A stretch of DNA of 64,000 bases, from positions 62,001-126,000 of the forward strand of contig NZ_JBMGJC010000003.1 in the NCBI RefSeq assembly GCF_048984525.1, in the 5' to 3' direction. Each line of letters starts with the position of its first letter. Position 1 is the first letter of the stretch. Below the pieces are notes generated by a model, which made no database searches, was not told the DNA's origin, and saw only the letters and a program-made list of their open reading frames with translations. The DNA is from Syntrophopropionicum propionicicum_A (GTDB lineage Bacteria > Bacillota > Desulfotomaculia > Desulfotomaculales > Pelotomaculaceae). The translations under genes and the position numbers were made by a program. Shown piece after piece: positions 17,184 to 25,169 of the stretch.

Positions 17184-17311
17184 AAACTGGTCCTCCCCGG
17201 CGACTATAATAAAGTCTTAACATTATGTAATTCTTATAATCTTTTACAATACATTTCCCCGCAGGTTTAATTTTATTCTTAAATGACGATAATAGCCTTG
17301 AGGTGATCGTA

Positions 17312-17452
17312 ATGAAGGAAAACACCATTAAAAGGGAGCACCCCAGACCGCTGCCGGGTTTTGAAATCGGGTTTTACCCACCCGAATGGCTGTATTGGGA
17401 TGCTGAGGAGCATCACTCCGCTGCAGCCATAAGCGAGGATACTGAAGTTTAG
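17312..17452 (+). CDS. Hypothetical 46-residue protein
   Basis: A short open frame (MKENTIKREHPRPLPG, later PPEWLYWDAEEHH) with an extended SD GAGGTGATC (17300-17308) ending 3 bases before the ATG and a strong terminator 15 bases after the stop. Signals at both ends support a real gene, although I recognise no family. It is soluble, acidic at the C-terminus and rich in Pro, His and Trp. It faces the minus-strand small-gene group. Confidence 0.55.
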   Translation: MKENTIKREHPRPLPGFEIGFYPPEWLYWDAEEHHSAAAISEDTEV

Positions 17453-17467
17453 ATATGTAAGAACCAA

Positions 17468-17508
17468 AGCCTTTGCCGCCGGGCAAAGGCTCTTCTTTAT
17501 TTTTTTAT
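17468..17508 (+). terminator. Rho-independent terminator of the 46-residue gene
   Basis: Perfect 10-bp stem AGCCTTTGCC (17468-17477)/GGCAAAGGCT (17482-17491), loop GCCG, then a T-rich run including seven T. It may also act as the end of the convergent minus-strand gene at 17505. Confidence 0.88.
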
Positions 17509-17870
17509 GTTGTGGGACAGGAGCCGAATTGCCACCATAGAAACCGGCCAATCCTGGCCGCGAGGCGTAAATCCGGATAATATATTTTTCCGCTGTCGTC
17601 TTTCACGAAAATTGTATCGTACCGGGGCAGACCCTTCATCTGGTGAATTTCGAAGTACGCGCTGGCCTCTTCCGATGGTTCCAAAACCATGCCCAAAAGC
17701 TCCAGTGTTTCAAATTCCACCTGGTTTCTCCGGGGGTACCTGATTCCCATTTCTACAACTTTGACGGGCAATCTTCCCGTGTTGGTCGCTGTGACACGGA
17801 GCCTGGTTTTGCTGGTGGTCTCCTGATCCATACAGGACGGCGCTTTGGTCCAGGTAACTTTTACGGCCAA
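17505..17870 (-). CDS. Hypothetical protein, beta-rich, DUF4352-like in pattern
   Basis: A 121-residue protein with alternating beta strands (VRVTATNTGRLPVKVVEMGI is approximate; seen as LRVTATNTGRLPVKVVEMG, then EPSEEASAYFEIHQM). The 'TNTG' turn and the 'LEPSEEASAYFEI' pattern resemble Ig-like/DUF4352 modules, but that is only a fold-level guess. No signal peptide or TM segment is seen. The start is a TTG at 17870 behind AAAGGGGG with 5-base spacing. It lies 26 bp after the 88-residue gene and is probably co-transcribed with it. Confidence 0.6.
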   Translation of the reverse strand: MAVKVTWTKAPSCMDQETTSKTRLRVTATNTGRLPVKVVEMGIRYPRRNQVEFETLELLGMVLEPSEEASAYFEIHQMKGLPRYDTIFVKDDSGKIYYPDLRLAARIGRFLWWQFGSCPTT

Positions 17871-17896
17871 AGGTATCCCCCTTTAGGACTCATTAT

Positions 17897-18163
17897 CTAA
17901 ACCTGTATTTTCACGTGGACGATCTGGTTTTCGGGATCTATGAAAATTATTACCGCGTTGTCATCACCCACGCTGTCTATATATCTGTCGTCGACCGGGA
18001 TCGGTATCATTTCGTTTAATATAAGCAGGTCTTTTTTTATCATTGCGGCAGCTTTGCTGAAGGGACGCTGCCCGGTTTCCACCCCGTCTTCGATATAAAT
18101 GCATACATTAATTTCATCTTTCCCCTCCAGCAATTTAATCAGCGCGTCTTTTTTCGCTCCCAT
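17897..18163 (-). CDS. Hypothetical protein, 88 residues
   Basis: No family recognised. The protein opens MGAKKDALIKLLEGKDEINV, has a mixed alpha/beta character, and contains PIPVDDRYIDSVGDDNAV and a beta-rich end IIFIDPENQIVHVKIQV. The ATG has SD AAAGGAG with 8-base spacing. It is the first gene after a minus-strand terminator (18190-18209) and appears to form a two-gene unit with the 121-residue gene. Soluble. Confidence 0.6.
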   Translation of the reverse strand: MGAKKDALIKLLEGKDEINVCIYIEDGVETGQRPFSKAAAMIKKDLLILNEMIPIPVDDRYIDSVGDDNAVIIFIDPENQIVHVKIQV

Positions 18164-18189
18164 TAACAGGGCTCCTTTCCAGTTAAGTT

Positions 18190-18209
18190 AAAAAAGGCCG
18201 CTGGGCCTT
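18190..18209 (-). terminator. Terminator of the 85-residue gene
   Basis: Stem AAGGCC (18194-18199)/GGCCTT (18204-18209), loop GCTG. On the minus strand it is followed by six T (complement of 18190-18195). Confidence 0.75.
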
Positions 18210-18241
18210 AATTAAATAATTGGCGGGAAGCAGGTTCTATA

Positions 18242-18499
18242 CTACCATTTATAAGGAACTGAAACCCCTTTATATTTATTATCCGGATCTATGGTAATAT
18301 CAGACGGGTTGTCATCGATAACACCAGTTGCCAGGGCATCGTCCTGTTCGGCATGCATCCGCGCTCTTTTTTTTAGTTCGTGGTTGTAATGGCTCATAAG
18401 GCTGAATGGCTCCATGTTTTCAACTATGTACGGCGGGTAGCCCCACCTGAGTAACCGTTCCTGAATCCTTTCCTTCTGCCGTGGCAGCAATACTAACAC
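18242..18499 (-). CDS. Hypothetical protein, 85 residues
   Basis: No family recognised. An N-terminal basic helix (RQKERIQERLLRWGYPPYIV) and a second charged helix (NHELKKRARMHAEQDDALA) are followed by a short acidic Asp/Asn-rich tail (DDNPSDITIDPDNKY). Soluble. The start is a GTG at 18499 directly after AGGAAGGGA, or a TTG at 18490 with better spacing. It has its own terminator. It lies between the YjfB-like gene and the two-gene hypothetical unit. Confidence 0.55.
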   Translation of the reverse strand: MLVLLPRQKERIQERLLRWGYPPYIVENMEPFSLMSHYNHELKKRARMHAEQDDALATGVIDDNPSDITIDPDNKYKGVSVPYKW

Positions 18500-18640
18500 T
18501 TCCCTTCCTGCAGTTGATTATTCTATGTATGTCGGGCAAGACCTTTTTTTAAAGTATTATTTAAGCAATATAAAAGATAAATATCTAGAATTAAAAACAG
18601 CAGAAATTATTCAAAAAAGAAAATCGGCAACTAGTAGACG

Positions 18641-18841
18641 CTATATAAAGCGGTCGACATGGTTGCCCACATGGAGAGGTATTGATGGGGTTGGTTTAGT
18701 TAGAGTATTCAATAATTGCTGAGCCTGCGCTGTGTTTTGATCCATAACCTTGCGCAGAATACTTGTCTGGATAGCACCCTGTAGATTTTCCTGCTTCATA
18801 TTGATATAAGAAACTGCAATTGCGTTTATATCAGTGTCCAA
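18641..18841 (-). CDS. YjfB-like putative motility protein
   Basis: A 66-residue protein with the layout of the YjfB family: an N-terminal helix (INAIAVSYINMKQENLQGA), then IQTSILRKVMDQNTAQAQQL and a C-terminal LHVGNHVDRFI that matches the 'P-H-x-G-N-x-x-D' ending of YjfB. The family is called 'putative motility protein' in Bacillus because of its expression with motility genes; its function is unproven. The start is a TTG at 18841 with SD AGGTGA. Upstream on the minus strand TAAA-N15-TTCGAATA only partly resembles a SigD promoter. No flagellar genes are nearby. Confidence 0.7.
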   Translation of the reverse strand: MDTDINAIAVSYINMKQENLQGAIQTSILRKVMDQNTAQAQQLLNTLTKPTPSIPLHVGNHVDRFI

Positions 18842-18937
18842 TTATTTCACCTGTAAGCATTGTTACTATAATATTCGAATTTATTTTTTTATACTTTAGT
18901 CTGTAACAGTATATGCAGGTATATTTTGATAAAAGAG

Positions 18938-19005
18938 AGAGGCCAACCTGCCCCGCAAAAAGATATTGGTGAAAAAACGATATCGCCCGGGGTGAAGTGG
19001 CCTCT
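18938..19005 (-). terminator. Long three-tier terminator hairpin downstream of degV
   Basis: Outer stem AGAGGCCA (18938-18945)/TGGCCTCT (18998-19005), middle stem CCCCG (18951-18955)/CGGGG (18988-18992), inner stem GATAT (18962-18966)/ATATC (18980-18984). On the minus strand it ends in CTCTTTTATC. It lies 31 bases after the degV stop. Confidence 0.75.
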
Positions 19006-19036
19006 TTGTTATTATTTTATAATTGTTTGAAAGCGG

Positions 19037-19873
19037 TTAAAACGACACTATCAAGCCGCCGTTGCCGGCATAAGTGCCCATGGTGCTGCCGACTTTTCCT
19101 ATGATCACATTTTTGGGGTGGTAATTTTCTTCAATGTTTACCTTTAAATTCAGTGCTTCCTGAAGGCAGTTGACGTGGCTGATACCCACCATCTTCTCAT
19201 GCAGGTTGCTGCCCATTTCTCCCACCAGCTGCACTATCCGCTGAAGCGACCTGGCCCGCCCCCGTACTTTTTCCAGCACGTCTATCTGACCCACGTCTCC
19301 GGCTTTGCCGATCGGCCTGATGTTCAGCATGGTGCCGATAAAACCCGGCAGCCTGCCCACACGCCCGCCTTTGATCAGGTTCTCCAGGGAGTCCATGGTA
19401 AAAAGGGTGTTCATGCCGTTCCTGTAATCAATAATTTTATTTACAACAGCCCTCGCGCTGACTCCAGATTGAATAAATTCGTGGGCTTTGACGGTAAGGA
19501 TGCCGAGACCGAGGGAACCGGTGAGGGAGTCGATTAGGTGAATGTCTCCCGGCACCGACTTTGCTGCCAGCTGGGCGCTTTCAAATGTGCCGCTAAGAGA
19601 TGACGATAAGCCCAGGTATATAACGGAAGCGTAATTGGCCAGGGCCTCCCTGAACGCTCCGGCAAAGGCTTCCGGGGACGGCCTGGATGTTTTGGGGAGT
19701 TCCTTTGACCCGGCCATACGCTCCCAGAACTGCTCCGGGTTTATGGTTACCCTTTCGGTAAATGTTTCATTGTTATCAAAAGTGACATGCAGTGAAACAA
19801 CGCCGATATCGTACCTGTCAACAAGGTCCTGGGGAAGGTCGCACGAGCTGTCGGTGATAATTTTTATGTCCAT
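19037..19873 (-). CDS. DegV family fatty-acid-binding protein
   Basis: The 278-residue protein begins MDIKIITDSSCDLPQDLVDR, the DegV signature, and keeps SRPSPEAF, YLGLSSSLSGTFESAQLA and GRVGRLPGF. DegV/FakB proteins bind a fatty acid and present it to the FakA kinase for phospholipid synthesis; no fakA is in the window. The start is the ATG at 19873 with SD AAAGGG; a longer upstream reading frame lacks support. Monocistronic, with a long terminator. Confidence 0.92.
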   Translation of the reverse strand: MDIKIITDSSCDLPQDLVDRYDIGVVSLHVTFDNNETFTERVTINPEQFWERMAGSKELPKTSRPSPEAFAGAFREALANYASVIYLGLSSSLSGTFESAQLAAKSVPGDIHLIDSLTGSLGLGILTVKAHEFIQSGVSARAVVNKIIDYRNGMNTLFTMDSLENLIKGGRVGRLPGFIGTMLNIRPIGKAGDVGQIDVLEKVRGRARSLQRIVQLVGEMGSNLHEKMVGISHVNCLQEALNLKVNIEENYHPKNVIIGKVGSTMGTYAGNGGLIVSF

Positions 19874-19996
19874 ACATACAACCCTTTCCTGATCTTTACG
19901 GGGAAATTTTACAGCACAAGTAAGAAAAGTGTCAATAAAAATAATCAGGCTGCTCCGAGACTTCATTCGTCGCGGATCTATCTAACTGACGGATTC

Positions 19997-20025
19997 TTGA
20001 CAATACAAACCCGAAATGCTAGAAT
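19997..20025 (+). promoter_or_regulatory. SigA-type promoter of tRNA-Leu
   Basis: TTGACA (19997-20002), 17-base spacer, TAGAAT (20020-20025), 25 bases before the tRNA. Near consensus. Confidence 0.85.
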
Positions 20026-20050
20026 TACTTTGCGCTAAATTGAACTTATT

Positions 20051-20139
20051 GCCCGAGTGGCGGAACTGGCAGACGCACAGGACTTAAAATCCTGCGGGGT
20101 TAACTCCCCGTACCGGTTCGATTCCGGTCTCGGGCACCA
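20051..20139 (+). tRNA. tRNA-Leu (anticodon UAA)
   Basis: Acceptor stem GCCCGAG (20051-20057) pairs with CTCGGGC (20129-20135), followed by A and an encoded CCA. The anticodon stem CAGGA/TCCTG encloses loop CTTAAAA, giving anticodon TAA. The long variable arm (GCGGGGTTAACTCCCCGT) is typical of class II tRNAs, and GGTTCGATTCC is the T-loop. It has its own promoter and terminator and lies at the edge of an AT-rich patch. Confidence 0.98.
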
Positions 20140-20158
20140 AAGTATTTAAAAGGGTTAC

Positions 20159-20193
20159 AGGGCTGGACGCAACTTCCAGTCCTATTTTTTTTT
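20159..20193 (+). terminator. tRNA-Leu terminator
   Basis: Stem AGGGCTGGA (20159-20167)/TCCAGTCCT (20175-20183, one G-U pair) followed by a run of nine T. Confidence 0.88.
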
Positions 20194-20230
20194 AGCTGGT
20201 CATGCGTGTTTGTAGAGAAGAGAAGGCCGC

Positions 20231-21079
20231 TCACATATTATTTGTATATAATTTGTCCATGATTAACACAGAAAGGTACATCCAAAAAAATGTGATGGTA
20301 GATACAGGAAGAAACCAGCCTTCTTTAATCAATATCAAATTTGCTTTGAACGCAATGTAATAAGCAATGTATAACATGAGTATCACTAAGGCTTTCCAAG
20401 TCCATTTAGGCCTTAAAAAGTATATTAGCATCATTGGAATAGATATCAGAGAATGATGTATAAGAACTAAGAAGTGGCGGCTCATAATTGGGTCAGGAAG
20501 CACAGTAAAGCTGAATTCTTGAAGCCTTAGCAACATAAACCCCCATGTTACAATAACTATGTTAAGAGGAAATAGAGCCAAAAGGATATATCCGTAATAA
20601 AATAGTGGTTTAATAGTTTTTAAGTTTTTCGCATACAGAATTTTGGCTATTTGAAAGAGTAAGGGCAATAAAGCAACAGTCATCCATGTTTTATACCAGC
20701 CTTGGCTATAGATACCAAGAGCCAAAAATGATTCTTCAATAATCGCATAAAGCCCGGCCAAAACTATATACCAATAATATTTTAAATTGAGAACCGCAAC
20801 CATAAGTGCTGTTGCAGCTACAGAAGTCTGGGAAAAAATATTGCCTGCAAGGACATCATCAAATGGGAGAGGGGGATTTTGAAGGATTTTTGGATAGTAG
20901 GAATATCCTTTCAGGAAAATAAGAATTATCGATTCGAAATCAAGGACTATACCCATTAAAGTCAGATAGAGGGCAAGCACCCGATGGTTCTTTGCCTTAA
21001 CCACCACAAAAATCAATTCAATTAATGTCAAAATCCCCAATAATACATACCATATTGTGTTAGTCCAAAAGTAGTCCAT
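20231..21079 (-). CDS. Multi-pass membrane protein of unknown function
   Basis: A 282-residue, very hydrophobic protein with about eight predicted membrane segments, for example WYVLLGILTLIELIFVVV, ALYLTLMGIVLDFESIILIF and ALVILMLYIAYYIAFKANLI. It is rich in aromatic residues, with no recognised catalytic motif. The layout recalls spore-former membrane proteins of unknown function, but I cannot name a family with confidence. Base composition is visibly more AT-rich than the flanks. It begins just after tRNA-Leu on the opposite strand, which would fit acquisition at a tRNA site. SD is weak (GAGG 13 bases upstream). No partner gene. Confidence 0.7.
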   Translation of the reverse strand: MDYFWTNTIWYVLLGILTLIELIFVVVKAKNHRVLALYLTLMGIVLDFESIILIFLKGYSYYPKILQNPPLPFDDVLAGNIFSQTSVAATALMVAVLNLKYYWYIVLAGLYAIIEESFLALGIYSQGWYKTWMTVALLPLLFQIAKILYAKNLKTIKPLFYYGYILLALFPLNIVIVTWGFMLLRLQEFSFTVLPDPIMSRHFLVLIHHSLISIPMMLIYFLRPKWTWKALVILMLYIAYYIAFKANLILIKEGWFLPVSTITFFWMYLSVLIMDKLYTNNM

Positions 21080-21251
21080 ATGTTAGACGATGCCTCAATA
21101 GTAAATATTATCAACCTCTTAATGAATAGTATATATCTGGGTATATCCTTTCCAAATGAGTATAGCTTTATTATTAATATAAGCCTGGGGTTAAATCAGC
21201 AGGGGTATTTTTATGATTTTAGGGGCAAATAAAATGTCACAAATGTCAATA

Positions 21252-21258
21252 TTCGACA
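21252..21258 (-). promoter_or_regulatory. Possible Spo0A box upstream of the sensor kinase
   Basis: The minus strand reads TGTCGAA, an exact match to the 0A-box heptamer, about 80 bases before the kinase start; a near match TGTCAAA follows on the plus strand around 21288. A heptamer match occurs by chance several times per window, so only the position makes it notable. Confidence 0.25.
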
Positions 21259-21334
21259 GCATTCCCGAAGGATAATTGTTTGCTTCTGTCAAACATTAAC
21301 ATCAGTATCATATTTTTACTTGGAGGATCTATGT

Positions 21335-22465
21335 TTGAATTATTTTGACATGACTAAAGATCAGCTTATAAATGAGTTGCTTGAAAAAGATAAGCAAATA
21401 GAGAGAGATTTATTCGAGCGCAAAAAAGCTGAAGAGACACTTATCAGGCTGGCAGACGAGCGTTTCTGCAAAGCGTTCAATTTCAACCCGGCGGCAATGA
21501 CCATCTCCACTATAAATATTGATGAAATTATTTATGTAAACAAGTGTTTTCTGGACAGGCACGGTTATACCAGGGACGAGGTGATCGGCCGTTCAGCGGT
21601 GGACCTGGGTTTTTGGTTTGATTTGTCGGAGCGCGATAAATTTATTGGTGAAATTAAGAAAAAAGGTTATGCCAAAAACCATGAAGTGAAGTTCTATAAT
21701 AAGTCGAGTGACGTCATTACCGCGCTTGCTTCGGGGGTAGTAATTGATAAAGACTGTGTTTTAATCGCTTCAAACGATATAACCGAGCTGAGGCATTACC
21801 AAAAAGAAATGGCCCGCCTGGACCGCCTCAACCTCATCGGAGAGATAGCGGCCGGTATCGGCCATGAAATAAGAAACCCGATGACCACGGTCAGAGGTTT
21901 ACTGCAGCTCTTTATCAACAAGGATAAGTTTTCGTCCGAGAAAAAGTGTTTTGAGCTGATGATATCTGAGCTTGACCGCGCTAATGAGATTATAACGGAG
22001 TTCCTGTCGCTGTCTAAAAACAAGGCGGTTGAGCAAAGAGTCCAGAACCTGAACAGTATTATCCGGGCCATATCCCCGTTATTAACAGCAGACAGTGCGG
22101 TGGCCGACAAACATATTGTTCTGGAACTATTTGATATACCGGATATCCCCCTTGACGAAAAAGAAATACGCCAGCTGGTTTTCAACATGGTCAGGAACGG
22201 CCTGGAAGCAATGGAACCTGGCGGCACACTGACAATTAAGACCTGTACGGAAGGCAGTGAACTGGTTTTGTCGGTGCGGGACCAGGGCAGAGGGATTAAA
22301 AAAGCGGTGCTTGACAAGATAGGCACTCCCTTTTTGACGACCAAGGAAAACGGAACAGGCCTTGGTCTGGCGATATGTTTCAGCATCGCTGACAGGCATA
22401 ACGCCAAAATAAATGTGGAGACCGGACCGGCGGGCACAACTTTCTATGTCAGGTTTAAGATTTAA
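21335..22465 (+). CDS. Orphan PAS-domain sensor histidine kinase
   Basis: A 376-residue soluble kinase without TM segments. It has an N-terminal charged helix, a PAS domain (about residues 35-150; IDEIIYVNKCFLDRHGYTRD), a HisKA dimerisation domain with phospho-accepting His in AGIGHEIRNPMTTVRGLLQ, and an HATPase_c domain with N box MVRNGLEAM and G boxes DQGRGIKK and GTGLGLAI. The closest logic is the Bacillus KinA/KinE group, which feeds Spo0A. No response regulator is adjacent. The TTG at 21335 sits 7 bases after SD GGAGGA; a 5-codon frame (MFELF) starts at 21331 from the same SD. Ends at its own terminator. Confidence 0.9.
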   Translation: MNYFDMTKDQLINELLEKDKQIERDLFERKKAEETLIRLADERFCKAFNFNPAAMTISTINIDEIIYVNKCFLDRHGYTRDEVIGRSAVDLGFWFDLSERDKFIGEIKKKGYAKNHEVKFYNKSSDVITALASGVVIDKDCVLIASNDITELRHYQKEMARLDRLNLIGEIAAGIGHEIRNPMTTVRGLLQLFINKDKFSSEKKCFELMISELDRANEIITEFLSLSKNKAVEQRVQNLNSIIRAISPLLTADSAVADKHIVLELFDIPDIPLDEKEIRQLVFNMVRNGLEAMEPGGTLTIKTCTEGSELVLSVRDQGRGIKKAVLDKIGTPFLTTKENGTGLGLAICFSIADRHNAKINVETGPAGTTFYVRFKI

Positions 22466-22510
22466 TTGGTAACTGTTAGCTTGCCTTTTCCTAAAATGTG
22501 TTAAACTCTG

Positions 22511-22548
22511 CCTGGCCGGGCAATTCAATAAATTCGGCCAGGTTTTTT
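22511..22548 (+). terminator. Terminator of the sensor kinase gene
   Basis: Perfect stem CCTGGCCG (22511-22518)/CGGCCAGG (22535-22542) followed by six T. Confidence 0.9.
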
Positions 22549-22699
22549 ACGTCCCCGTTTCCCCCGGATTCATTTTTGTTCAGCAAAACCAGCCGTGATT
22601 TCCTGTCATAAGAAGTTGTAAAGTATCGGGCAGGCAGGATTGAGGGTTTTTAACGTAGTATATTTATCTTGAAAAGGGAATTAGCGGAGGACAATATCT

Positions 22700-25126
22700 A
22701 TGGAAAATATGAAAAAATACACAGTGCCGATAGAAAAATTAAGAAAAGTATGCTGCGGGGAGGAGCTTGATTTCTGCAGGACTACGGAGGATATGAGGCC
22801 GCCTGAAGATTTCATCGGGCAGGAGAGAGCGGTCCGGGCCATGCAGTTCGGCCTGTCCATGAATGCGCCCGGTTACAATATTTTCGTTGTCGGCCCTCCC
22901 GGGACCGGCAAAAGCACATATGTCCAGGCTGTTGTGTCTCAAGCGGCGGCTGGCGGCCCAGTGCCTGACGATTGGTGTTATATCTACAACTTCAGCGACA
23001 AGGACCGCCCCCTGGCAGTGTCCCTGCCGGCGGGTGAGGGGCGAGGTTTTAAAAAAGATGTGGAAGAGCTCCTGGCGGACCTGAGGGTAAATATTCCCAA
23101 AGCCTTTGAAAGCGGTGACTATGAAAACCAAAAAGATGTGATAATACAGGGCGTCCAACAAAAAATGACAGGCTATTTCCAGGACCTTGAGACAGCCGCC
23201 TTAGAAGACGGGTTTGATATGAAGCGCACCCCGAACGGTATAGTTTTTATACCGCTGAAAGAAGGCAAGCCTTTCTCGGCTGAAGATTTTGAAAACCTGC
23301 CGCTACAGGAACGCCGTGAAATGGAGGAAAAGGGACGCAAGCTGCACAAAAGGCTGGAAGAAACGTTTCATACCGGGCGGATGCTGGAAAAACAGGCAAA
23401 CGAACAGATTGCCGGGCTGGAAAAAGAGATCGCCCTTTTCGCCATCGGGCCCCTGGTGGACAGGCTGCTTGAGAAATATGATAAATTTCCGCCGATTATC
23501 GATTATTTAAAAATGTATTTAAAAGATGTCACTGAAAACCTTGAAATTTTTAAAGGTTCCGCTGCCGCTCCTGAACAACCGCACGGATCTCAGGAAGAAA
23601 CGGATCCTTTTATCCGCTACAGGGTGAATCTCTTTGTGCACAACGTAAAAAACGGGGGTTCCCCGGTAGTAATTGAACCCAGTTCCCTCTATTACAACCT
23701 GTTTGGGAAGATTGAGTACAGGAGCCAGGTGCTTTCCCTGAACACGGACCACATGATGATAAAACCCGGCTCAATCCACAGGGCCAACGGAGGATACCTG
23801 GTCCTGCAGGTCAAGGATGTGCTGAGCGATCCTTTTGCCTGGGACACGTTGAAGAAAGCGCTCAAATACCGCCAGGCCGCTGTGGAAAACATCGGCGAGC
23901 AGTACCGCCTGGTGCCTACGGTAACCTTAAGGCCGGAACCCATACCCCTCAATGTGAAAGTGATTTTAATCGGTACCCCGCAGCTTTACCACCTGCTTTA
24001 CAGCCAGGACGAAGACTTTCAAAAGCTTTTCAAGGTCAAGGTGGATTTTGACACTGAAATGCCGCGCAATCCGGATAACCTGCGCCAGTACGCATCATTT
24101 GTAAATGCAGTCTGCCAGAGGGAGAAACTAAGGCATTTCAGCAGGGACGGCCTGGCCAGGATAATTGAGTACGGATCACGGCTGGCTGGCCACCAGGAAA
24201 AACTCTCCACCAGGTTTAACGAGGTAATCGAAATCGTGTACGAAGCGGCAGCGTGGGCGCTGGCTGAGGACAGCAGGTACGTGGAAGCGGTCCATGTGGA
24301 TAAAGCGCTGAGGGAAAAGGTCTACCGCTCTAACGGGCTGGAAGAAAAGCTGCAGGAAATGTTCACCCGGGAAAAAATTCTTATTGACACCAGCGGCCGC
24401 ATGGTCGGCCAGGTTAACGGTCTTTACGTGATCGGCTCGGGGGGATACGCTTTCGGCCGGCCGGCCAGGATTACCGCCAGGACCTATATGGGGCGCGGTG
24501 GTGTGGTTAATATTGAAAGAGAAACTAAAATGAGCGGCAGTATACATTCCAAGGGAGTATTAACCCTGGCCGGCTACCTCGGGGGGAAGTTTGCCCAGGG
24601 AAAACCCCTTGGACTTACTGCTCAGATCACTTTTGAGCAGCTTTACGACGGGATTGAGGGTGACAGCGCGTCCAGCGCGGAACTTTACGCCATCCTCTCG
24701 AGCCTGGCGGAGCTGCCTGTGGACCAAAGCCTGGCGGTTACCGGTTCAGTCAACCAGTTCGGCGAGATCCAGCCGATAGGGGGAGCGACTGAAAAAATAG
24801 AGGGGTTTTTTGATGTCTGTGCCGCAAAAGGACTTACCGGCTCTCAGGGCGTAGTGATCCCGGCTCAAAACGTCGACAACCTGATGCTGAAAGAGGAAGT
24901 GCTGGAAGCGGTTAAAAAAGGTCTGTTCCATATTTACGCGGTAAGAAATATTGAGGAAGGAATCGATCTGCTCTGCGGGGTTCCGGCGGGAACAATCAAG
25001 GAGGACGGCTGTTACCCGGAAGAGAGCGTTTTCGGGAGAACCGACAGGAAGCTGCGGGAATTTAACGAAGGGCTCAGCAGGTCCGGCAGCGGGAATGCAG
25101 ATAAAAAGGAATCATCCTGTAAATAA
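22700..25126 (+). CDS. Lon-like ATP-dependent protease (S16, YcbZ/LonH type)
   Basis: The 808-residue protein opens with a short AAA segment (PPEDFIGQERAVRAMQFGLS; Walker A GPPGTGKST at about residue 65) split by a long helical insertion (about 110-290). It then has the second AAA part (HRANGGYLVLQVKDVL) and a C-terminal S16 protease domain with catalytic Ser in EGDSASSAELYAILSSLAEL and Lys in GGATEKIEGFFDVC. This layout matches 'Lon-related putative ATP-dependent protease'. It should degrade selected or damaged cytosolic proteins. SD GGAGG, ATG at 22700. Single gene, followed by a minus-strand terminator. Confidence 0.92.
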   Translation: MENMKKYTVPIEKLRKVCCGEELDFCRTTEDMRPPEDFIGQERAVRAMQFGLSMNAPGYNIFVVGPPGTGKSTYVQAVVSQAAAGGPVPDDWCYIYNFSDKDRPLAVSLPAGEGRGFKKDVEELLADLRVNIPKAFESGDYENQKDVIIQGVQQKMTGYFQDLETAALEDGFDMKRTPNGIVFIPLKEGKPFSAEDFENLPLQERREMEEKGRKLHKRLEETFHTGRMLEKQANEQIAGLEKEIALFAIGPLVDRLLEKYDKFPPIIDYLKMYLKDVTENLEIFKGSAAAPEQPHGSQEETDPFIRYRVNLFVHNVKNGGSPVVIEPSSLYYNLFGKIEYRSQVLSLNTDHMMIKPGSIHRANGGYLVLQVKDVLSDPFAWDTLKKALKYRQAAVENIGEQYRLVPTVTLRPEPIPLNVKVILIGTPQLYHLLYSQDEDFQKLFKVKVDFDTEMPRNPDNLRQYASFVNAVCQREKLRHFSRDGLARIIEYGSRLAGHQEKLSTRFNEVIEIVYEAAAWALAEDSRYVEAVHVDKALREKVYRSNGLEEKLQEMFTREKILIDTSGRMVGQVNGLYVIGSGGYAFGRPARITARTYMGRGGVVNIERETKMSGSIHSKGVLTLAGYLGGKFAQGKPLGLTAQITFEQLYDGIEGDSASSAELYAILSSLAELPVDQSLAVTGSVNQFGEIQPIGGATEKIEGFFDVCAAKGLTGSQGVVIPAQNVDNLMLKEEVLEAVKKGLFHIYAVRNIEEGIDLLCGVPAGTIKEDGCYPEESVFGRTDRKLREFNEGLSRSGSGNADKKESSCK

Positions 25127-25147
25127 AAAACCCGCTCTTTATGCGGG
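25125..25147 (-). terminator. Terminator of the 122-residue hypothetical gene
   Basis: On the minus strand CCCGC (25147-25143), loop, GCGGG (25135-25131), then six T. It lies 22 bases after the stop at 25170 and overlaps the lon-like stop on the other strand. Confidence 0.75.
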
Positions 25148-25169
25148 CGCAATAAAATGACTAACGGTT

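Noticed and set aside
17279..17551. 90-codon minus-strand open frame
   Set aside because: Runs through a perfect terminator and opposes the 46-residue gene, which has a good SD.
18862..18899. SigD (motility) promoter for the YjfB-like gene
   Set aside because: TAAA-N15 spacing fits but the -10 matches only about half of GCCGATAA in very AT-rich sequence; mentioned but not called.
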